From contig VIIQ02000895.1 of NCBI GenBank assembly GCA_007449985.2, positions 248,001 to 312,000 on the forward strand: a DNA stretch of 64,000 nt. The letters are read 5' to 3'. Both the position numbers and the translations under genes were made by a program. Of the stretch, positions 56,567 to 64,000 are shown piece by piece. The notes beneath the pieces are model-generated. The model did no database searches, was not told the DNA's origin, and saw nothing but the letters and a program-made list of their open reading frames with translations. The first letter of the stretch is position 1; the number at the start of each line of letters is the position of its first letter. This DNA comes from Desmodesmus armatus. Lineage: Eukaryota; Chlorophyta; Chlorophyceae; Sphaeropleales; Scenedesmaceae.

Positions 56567-58010
56567 TCACAGCATGCCTTTGAAGTCGTCGGGTGCTGCC
56601 AGCAACTGCCCGTGCACCTCCTCCAGGAACCCCTGCAGCAGCACCACACCAATGAGACACAGGCATGCGACGTTTATGTTGTTGACTGTTACTAAGTGGC
56701 AAACTGTGGCAGCACCGCCTGTGATGAAGCATGAACTCTTGATTACAGGGATTGTTGCAGCCCGTAGATTCTGCAGCGAGCTTCCAGCATACTCCAGCAA
56801 CCCACAGGGATGGTACAGGCGGACGCAGCCACAGCTCACCTTACTCAGTGCCACCACAGGGTAGGCAATGAGTGCGATGCGCAAGCCGAGGGCAGCCATC
56901 AGAGGATCACTGCCCATGAACTCGGCAGTCTGCAACAGTGACGCAACAATGGGACGCACATTGTCAGGCCGTTGAAAAGAATCAAGAACCACTGCGCAAC
57001 GGCAATGCAAGACCAGCAGACAAACACTGCCTCACAAGTGCCCTGCTGTGCTCGTAAAAGCTGGCGGTGACGGGAGCTGGAGGGTGCTGTTGACGCATGA
57101 CGCATTTGCTGACCACCAGCCAATGCAGGCAATGCCGCCGCCCACACGGCGGCCGAGGGTGCGATGCCCATGCCTGCACCGGGCGTTGATCTAGAGCCCA
57201 AACGCTGCTGCCGCCTGTGCTCGGACATGCTCACCATGACGCGTATCGTCTGCTCCTGGGCTGGGTCGCTGTGTGTGCTTTCCCGCTTGAGGACGGTGTA
57301 CTCCCACCCCCGGTAGCAGAGCACCAGCCGCAGCTCCGTGCGCACCACATCACCTGCAGCAACCAGGCAAGTGCTGCTAGCTCAACGTAACGCAAATAGG
57401 AAAGTATAAGCACAGGCATTATTCCCAGCAGAGTCCTACTGACAGCACACCACAACTGCAACGTCAACCGAGCGCTGCAATCAAGGGGTCAGGACACTAA
57501 CCGTACCTGGGAGTGCCAGGCAGTCTTGCTCAGGCGTGAAGCGGACGTATGCAGTGTTTGTGAAGTAGTCCGGCAAATGCTCTGGATAGTGGCTCTCTAC
57601 CAGCTCCTTGGGCAGGTCCTGGGGCGCAGGCGACACAAGGCAGCTGCTGCTTAGACCACATGACACATCGTAATCGACCACCAAACAACCACCAACTGCT
57701 TGCTGTGTAGCACCTAGGTAAATGCATCTCAATGCAAACGAAGGAGGTCCGCATACCACGGACATGTGGATGCACAGTGCGCTGGGGCACGGTTCTGCTG
57801 CTGCGCCTGTGCCAGACTGCTCACCTCGAGCTGTGTCACACTCTCAATCTGCCTCAGCTGCAGCTTGTTCAGCTTTGTTTGGCCCTCTCCACCAAACCAT
57901 CTGACATATAGCAAGTGTGTAATCTCCTCCTTCTCCTGAGATTGCTGCACTGTGACCTCAGCACTCCCATCAACTCTCCTCCGCTTCACAGGCCGCTCCA
58001 ACTCAGCCAT
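56567..58010 (-). CDS. Unrecognised 190-residue protein with basic N-terminal motif
   Basis: Five exons in exact phase (5' to 3'): 57825-58010, 57507-57618, 57235-57353, 56840-56929 and 56567-56632. The protein begins MAELERPVKRRRVDGS, a plausible nuclear localisation signal. It continues with KLNKLQLRQIESVTQLE, DLPKELVESHYPEHLPDYF, a strand-rich block (VRFTPEQDCLALPGD, then VVRTELRLVLCYRGWEYTVL), a helix AEFMGSDPLMAALG and the C terminus FLEEVHGQLLAAPDDFKGML. It looks like a small alpha/beta subunit of a nuclear complex, but I cannot assign it. The third exon could also read through its donor into an Arg/Ser/Ala-rich stretch. Confidence 0.75.
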
Positions 58011-58467
58011 GGCTGAGCAGCAGCTGATACCGACTCTTGGTGGATTGCCAGACTACTGTTGAAGCGCAAGATTTGACTGTGGATGGCTTGCAAGCGATTT
58101 CCCTTGTTTGTTTGAGACGAAGGTCACTGCCAAGCCGTGAGCCCAGCCCTGAGCCAAACAAAGACACACCGGACCCTGTTAGGCAGCTCTTCGGCCGGAT
58201 TGTACGCTCTGCTGTGATGCTTGGACCCTCTTTGGGGTCTGGGCAAATTTGCAAATAGAACAGCTGGTGCACAAGTTCCCATTAATACATGCATACACCT
58301 GGTTCACTTGCCGTGCAAGCCTTGGAGCCTTCAGAGCGTTTACATTTTGCATCCTTGCTTCCTCAGCTTTCTGCTGTGCACTGCAGGGACGTCTTCCTGC
58401 AGCCTGAAAGCCCCAACTAGCCTGAATACCTTGAAAAAACAAGCTTTATAGATTGAGTGAAGCAGTC
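58011..58467. promoter_or_regulatory. Divergent promoter region
   Basis: These 457 bp separate the start of the - strand 190-residue gene from the + strand R-SNARE start. No other gene lies between, so regulation from a shared bidirectional promoter is possible. No TATA box is obvious. Confidence 0.45.
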
Positions 58468-60485
58468 ATGCCCCTCATATACAGTGCAGTGGCCAGAGGG
58501 CCGGTGCTGCTGGCGGAGTACTCTGTTTTTGCAGGCAACTTTTCCCAAGTTGCCAAGACCTACCTCAGCAAGTCAACAAACGACGGACGCTTTGCATACA
58601 CAGCTGACAGCCATGTCTTCAGCTTCCTGGCTGATGATGGGTACTGTAAGTTTCCTGGCTGTAGTAAGGCTCTGACGACAGCAGCTGACCACAGCAGCAG
58701 GTGCATTGCCTGGATGCTGCAGTTCACAGCTGTTGCCACCACATGCTGAGTGTTGATACCAACCGCTTTCCCGCTCCCATGCAGGCTATGTTGTCGTGAC
58801 TGATGAGGCCACTGGACGCACCATCCCCAATGCATTCCTGGACAAGCTGAAGGAGGAGTTTGTCGGCAAGTATGCCGAGAAGGGCAAGACAGTGCCAGAG
58901 CTGGGTCTCAGCAACTTCGGGTAAGCAGCTGCTCTTCAAGCCCGGGCCAAGAGCTACAGGGCAAAGCGGCCAAGTGCCCCGCCCCCAGCACAACTGACAG
59001 CCGTTACGAACAGCTTGCAGGGCAGGGATCATGCCCAGAAGAGCAGCAAGGCCGAAAAGGATGCATGCAACAAGCTGGGCAATCATCCAGCAGCCTGCGC
59101 AGTACTTCTGGCAGGCAGTGCCATTGCAGCTGTGGTCAGAAGTTGGCCCCGCCCCATGCGGATGCGCAGTCTGTGTCACCATCCATCAGTCTGTCTGTGT
59201 CATAAGCCATTGCTGCTGCCAGCAGAGAGCATTGCACAGCAACCTGAAGGTTGGGCTTTGTTGCTGCAGCAGACTGTCAAGCTCGGTGGCAACGGGTGCA
59301 TGGCGGTGCCAACCTGCCACCACCTGATCTGCAGGCTGTCCTGCCATATTTCGCCACGAACCCCGCCGCCCTGTGGGGGTGCACAGCGCTGCAGTGCCAC
59401 TCTGAATCAGCACCTCGACTGTGTCCTGCAGGAAGCGGCTGAAGGAGCTGATGGAGCATGCCACCCAGTTCCCCGAGCAGTACTCCAAGGTGGCATCGGT
59501 GCAGAAGAAGGTGAGCACACTACATGGGGCAGCCTGCAGTCGGCTACACAGATGTCAGCTGCAGGCGCTCAGGGGGCAACAGCTTCCAGAAAAGATCCTG
59601 CAGTCAAACGTGAAAATCCTGCGGCACAGATTCAGTCGACATCAGCACACAGCACGTGCTGATGTGCTGACCGTCACCAGCTACCGTTGGTAACACATGC
59701 GGCGTGCCGGGTGCTGATGGCTATGGGTGCGCCGGCCCTCGCATGCTCCCAGCCAACATGCTGCACAGTATGCAAGTCGCCGATATACTTGTCGCTGTTT
59801 GGGGTCATGCTGCAGGTTGATGAGGTGAAGAACATCATGAGTGACAACATTGAGGCAGTGCTGTCCCGTGGAGAGAAGCTGGACCTGCTGGTGGACAAAA
59901 CTGACAACCTTATGTTTGAGGTGAGCTGAAGTAGCACCCAGAGTTACGGCACACAGCATGTGTTGTTTGTGGTGCTGAACGCTGGCCAGGCCTGGAGCAA
60001 CTCTCACACCGGGATTGCAGAGCCGACGCCAGGAAGACAAAGTCTGTTGAATGGGCATGTCAGCACAGCCAGCAGCTCTGTGCTGCGCTGCGGCAACAGT
60101 GCTTGGCTTACATAAGTCAGCACAGCCGTCTGTGAACCAATGATTTGTGCTGACCATGCTCATGTTATCTGCTGTGTGGCAGGCTGACCGCTTTGTGAAG
60201 AGCGGGCGCGCTCTGCGGCGCAAGATGTGGTGGAACAACCTGAAGATGAAGCTGGTGATGGGTGTGGCTGTCATCATGGTGATCCTCATCATCTTCCTGC
60301 TGATCTGCTTCGGCTCAGGCAAGAGCTGTGTCAAGAAGGGAGGCAGCAAAGCTGACACCAACACCCAGCAGGCCGCCAGCAGCCCGCAGCCGGCGATGCA
60401 GGACGAAACTGCACCACCAGGCCACCGACGGCTGCTGATGGCTGCAGCTGGTGAGGCTGCACAAGCGCTGATGGCCTCTTGGTGA
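58468..60485 (+). CDS. Longin R-SNARE (VAMP7/VAMP72-type)
   Basis: Five exons in exact phase: 58468-58645, 58785-58920, 59432-59510, 59816-59920 and 60183-60485; 266 residues. The N-terminal longin domain ([20 protein letters not shown], about 1-115) is followed by the R-SNARE motif (about 132-185). That motif contains [20 protein letters not shown], with Arg149 at the ionic zero layer. Next are the juxtamembrane basic and Trp residues ([12 protein letters not shown]) and a single membrane anchor (about 190-209). It drives fusion of endosomal, vacuolar or secretory vesicles with partner Q-SNAREs. Unusual: about 57 residues follow the membrane anchor ([12 protein letters not shown] ... ending in ALMASW), whereas VAMP72-type proteins normally end within about ten. 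Start chosen as the first ATG, which aligns with longin N termini. Confidence 0.95.
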
Positions 60486-61638
60486 GGGTCGCACGGCAGC
60501 ACAGCAGGCACATTGTGGGTCGGGGTGGGGAGGTCGGAACTGCGCAGTTGCGCGCGCCTCCAAAATGATGGTCATGTGGTTTGGGAGTGGCATTTTCTAA
60601 TAATCCGCAGCACGGCGTGAGAGCTTGCTTTGCATGTGCGCAACCCGCTCGACCAAGGCTTGCAGGGATTGTGGCGTCCAACAGCACTGTATTGGCAGGA
60701 TGTGGCTGCATCGAGCAGCCTGCGGCAAGTATCTGCAGGACTTGCCAGCCCTGTTGTGGACACTGAAGGCTGAGTTGCGGCACATGTTGGAACAGGGCGT
60801 TTTCATCTTCCAGGGCATCTGTGGCATGCTGTAATCTCCAGCCATACGCATGCTCTTGTTGTGGTGACAGTCAGGGTATCAGAACTGGTTTGCTGTCACG
60901 GGTGAGTCCCAGTGTCAGGCTGTCAGGATTGGACAAGGTTCACTTTCCGTATGGTGTTGATGGCCAACAGGCATGTGCCGCGTCACAGTTGCGGCATGGT
61001 TGTGCCTGTGCATGGACTGTGAGTCCTCATCAGTGCGGGCATGACAGGCAACTTTGCACATGATGGTGTGTTAGCTGCAATGTTGTGGCCACTGCACTTT
61101 GATGCCTCGGTCCCCCAGATTGTCAAGGTGGCATCTGCTGCTCAGCGAGCTGCAAGAGGATGCTGCGACAGGTTGTGGCCCTGACATGTGGCAGCTCACC
61201 CGATACTGTAAACATACTTGTACAGTGATGCCACTGGCTGGCCTTGTTGAGAAAGGCGCAGCCTGACAAGGCTGCTCAAGCAGCACCAATCTGTTCCTTT
61301 CAAAGCTGTCACACGGTAGTATGGCCTCACAAATAACAACCATCCTTGGTACTGGCCAGGCTACATCAACTTCATTCTGCAGCCGCATCATGCCAACAGC
61401 GGCCTGTTGCAGCAGCCCCAGTGCAGTGATCTAAGTGCATCTATTCTGCCATGCCAGAAAAAACTTGCTTTGCCAAGCTACAAACACCAGCACTACATGA
61501 CAACCCTGCAGCGACCTCAGCTGGCACTACCCCCCGCAACAAAACAGAAAGCAAGTACCACCTGTTGACCAAAACACACCCCTGACTCACGCCCAACAGT
61601 ACAGCAACATCAACACATGGACATGCATATGCGTTTCA
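60486..61638. other. Convergent intergenic region
   Basis: No gene seen. Contains the TGTAA at 60830-60834 for the R-SNARE. Confidence 0.55.
60830..60834 (+). terminator. TGTAA poly(A) signal, R-SNARE gene
   Basis: TGTAA 345 bp after the stop codon at 60485. Confidence 0.5.
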
Positions 61639-63564
61639 CTAGTAATTCAGCAGCCCCTTGATGTTGGCCAGCCTCAACTGCACCCAGGACTTGTGGGGGT
61701 TGGCAGCGCCTGAGGGGTCGTGCGCCAGCTTGTAATAGGGGTCATCAGACAGCAGATACCACACCCGGCCCTTGTAGGGCATCACCTGCTGCGAAGCCTC
61801 ATCTGGCTGAGCCTTCCACAACAGCTGGAGCACTTGGTCTGCAATCATGGCAGGCAACAGATAGCAGCAACAGGGTGGTGGGGAACAGCTGGTGCAGCAG
61901 CGGGTGCAGCAGAGCACCTTTGGCTACTACCACAAGCAATCACTGTGTGAGAAGCATGCAAGCCAGCTGTGAACTGTGTGTGAAGACTTGAGCTCGACCA
62001 CAACCAATGCTTCTTTGATGACGGTCACCGATTTTGTTGCAGACATAGCTATAGTGACAGAAGCTGTTGGCTTGCAGGCACAAACACCAGCAGCTGCGGC
62101 GCAGATGAAAGCCTCCAGCAGGTGGAGGCCCAGCAACACTGCTGAAAGCAAGTTGTATCCCCGAGCCAGCAGCAGCATCACCACCAACCACCGCAGCATG
62201 CACAATCTGCCATACAACTGTCAACCCCCTGGGTACATGTCAGCCAAAGAATACATTTTCAGGTGTATGGCATGCGCCAAGGTCGCTTTCAGGGCCCTTT
62301 GGCAAGAATTTTTACCTTTCCCAAGGCTCTTTAGCCCTCAAGCAAGCGTGGGGCCTGCCACCACGGCCCAACAAATTCCATAGGACAAACCCCAAAACAT
62401 CAAGACCACAGCAGCACATTACCCTCTGAAGGCCCTGCACACCCACCTGCCTCAGCGATGCTGCAACTGTAGGGCCCCAGGGGCTGGGCCTCATTGGGGA
62501 AGTCATCATACTCAGCTGCAGCAGGCACCGCTGCACTCTCATCAAACATGCCGCAACCTGCAGACAGCAACGCACACAGTAGCAGCCACAAGCACATGTT
62601 GAAGTCCTCCACACGTCCAGAGCTGCTTGGATGAAGGACTGCCGCCCTGCACAACCGGCTCACGTGCATGCTATGGAACCAACCCTTTGGCCAACCCACA
62701 GGGTGCTGTGCATAGGGCCTTGGCAGTCTGGAAATCCTGCTAAATGGTAAGCAAATGTTGCACGTCAACACTCTCCACACCACCAGATGTCACTGACACC
62801 CTAAGTCATGGTGGTAATGATTGGCTTGAGTCCCGTCTGATCCATGTTGCCCCCCTCTCTCTGCCGCTCACACAGCCACCCAGGTCTGCACCACCCCTCA
62901 CCTGAGTTCTCACTGGCAATGAGGTGCCTGGCCAACCAAATCTTGAGCTGTGCCTCTGCGCAGCTGTCATAGTCCCATAAGCGCTCAGTGTGGTTCACCA
63001 GCCTTGCATAAGGCGGCATGATGGCAGTGTTGTAGCGCACAGGCTTCAACCCTGCAGGTGGCAAAATGCATGAGAACAAAGATTGAGCCCAGTCGTGTCT
63101 GGTAGTACTGTGTTGGAACAGATCAGCCAGGACAACATAAACACCCTTCTTCTCAGACTGCTCTGGGTTTGTGTGGCCACAGGCAAGTGCAAGCTCTCAC
63201 AGGCTGCCACCAACCAATAGCAACAAGGATGCATGACCTGCAACCATAGCCCTGTTATGTATGATACAGTGCAACCAGTCCAGTTGGGATGTTGACAAAG
63301 CAAGGGCTGTGGGGGACCGTGGACCTGGCTGCAAGTAGCAAAACCACGGGTCGAATGATCACATGACGATCACAGGCTGGGGTGCACACAAGCAACAATG
63401 GGAGCTGCCTGAACAGGGGTGCCACAAGCCCCCCATGGCGTCCTACCTGCCACAACACACTCTGGGTGGAAGGCATTCACTGGGTGGTGATATCTGCAGT
63501 TGTTGCGGAACGCACATTCTCCAGTACCCATGTAAAACGGACAGCAGGGCGCGCCACGCAGCAT
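61639..63564 (-). CDS. Small CCCH zinc-finger protein
   Basis: Four exons in exact phase (5' to 3'): 63447-63564, 62902-63051, 62447-62557 and 61639-61838; about 192 residues. The first exon carries one C-x8-C-x5-C-x3-H finger, CPFYMGTGECAFRNNCRYHH, a type that usually binds RNA. The rest has no second finger. It contains VRYNTAIMPPYARLVNHTER, an acidic DDFPNEAQPLGPYSC and a C-terminal globular-looking block (GRVWYLLSDDPYYKLAHD) ending IKGLLNY. The ATG at 63564 is the first in frame after an upstream stop. An acceptor at about 63611 could add residues from an earlier exon, so the N terminus is provisional. Specific family not recognised. Confidence 0.72.
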
Positions 63565-63835
63565 GGGCAGTCCCTCTTGGTTACGGCCCAGCACCCTGAA
63601 TTGGTCAAAAATGGCATTTGAGGGCACTTTGAGCAGTTATGAGCAACTGAAAGTAAGGCACATTGATTAGTCTTGGACCTTTCAGTATGAACGCTGATTG
63701 GCTGTGCTGGGCCTCAGCAGATGCTTGAATTTCCAGAGGGTGTGTAGAAGAAGACTGCATTGCATGGGCAGCCCAAAACAGGCCAATAACGTCAAGAAAT
63801 GTCATATTGGCGACTGTGAGTGATACAGTCAGCAA

Positions 63836-64000
63836 TCAGTTTTTAGGGGGGTGCTGGTACTTGATTTTCTTGGTGGCACCAGCACCAGTGGTGGAAGTAC
63901 GCACCGCCTTTCCCACTGAGGGGCATGAGCAGGATTCGCCCCATGTCATGCATGTCCCAACTTTGGCTCTGAGCGTTCTGACAGCCGGACCAGTGCTGGA
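63836..64000 (-). CDS. 3' end of a - strand gene running off the window
   Basis: An open frame from the right edge ends AVRTSTTGAGATKKIKYQHP, then PKN and TGA at 63836-63838. The basic, non-repetitive C terminus looks coding, but no splice join or homologue can be checked within the window. Confidence 0.4.
   Translation of the reverse strand, partial: SSTGPAVRTLRAKVGTCMTWGESCSCPSVGKAVRTSTTGAGATKKIKYQHPPKN

Overview
The window looks like nuclear DNA of a green alga, most likely class Chlorophyceae (a Sphaeropleales- or Volvocales-type genome). The evidence is: intron-rich genes with short GT-AG introns; TAG and TGA used as ordinary stops; CAG/CTG-rich, Ala/Gln/Ser-rich coding sequence; and TGTAA motifs 0.3-0.6 kb downstream of many stop codons, which is the chlorophycean poly(A) signal. 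I see no rRNA, tRNA, CRISPR array or bacterial-style operon.

Layout of the left half, mostly + strand. 1-703 is the 3' end of an unknown gene. 1.2-9.8 kb holds three tandem copies of one F-box-like/leucine-rich-repeat gene, each with a 5' leader intron and a tiny conserved last exon. A 258-bp transposon-like element and a scrap of a fourth copy follow at 9.9-10.2 kb. 10.75-15.0 kb is a ten-exon nucleoside hydrolase that contains a tandemly duplicated, apparently poisoned exon. 15.4-17.2 kb is a small Cys-rich protein. 18.4-22.6 kb is an unrecognised 493-residue protein. 23.4-31.5 kb is a very long locus with an STI1-like segment, Gln-rich linkers and a C-terminal DHHC palmitoyltransferase.

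Layout of the right half, mostly - strand. 32.9-37.0 kb is a mitochondrially targeted protein with two tandem SnoaL/CaMKII-association-type domains. 37.0-40.2 kb is a gene-poor stretch with a long GT microsatellite and a perfect hairpin. 40.3-44.6 kb is an unrecognised protein built from a duplicated unit. 45.2-45.5 kb is a candidate 52-residue membrane protein. 45.7-55.3 kb is a large EDR2-like PH-START-DUF1336 protein. 56.6-58.0 kb is a small unknown gene divergent from a + strand longin R-SNARE (VAMP7/VAMP72 type, 58.5-60.5 kb). 61.6-63.6 kb is a small CCCH zinc-finger protein, and 63.8-64.0 kb is the 3' end of one more - strand gene.

The genes do not form a pathway. Membrane traffic and lipid biology recur (DHHC enzyme, EDR2-like protein, R-SNARE), but I regard that as coincidence. 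Most gene models were assembled by eye from splice sites whose phases agree exactly. Weak joins are flagged: the DHHC gene 5' end, EDR2 exons 5 and 15, and the start of exon 2 in the 40.3-44.6 kb gene.
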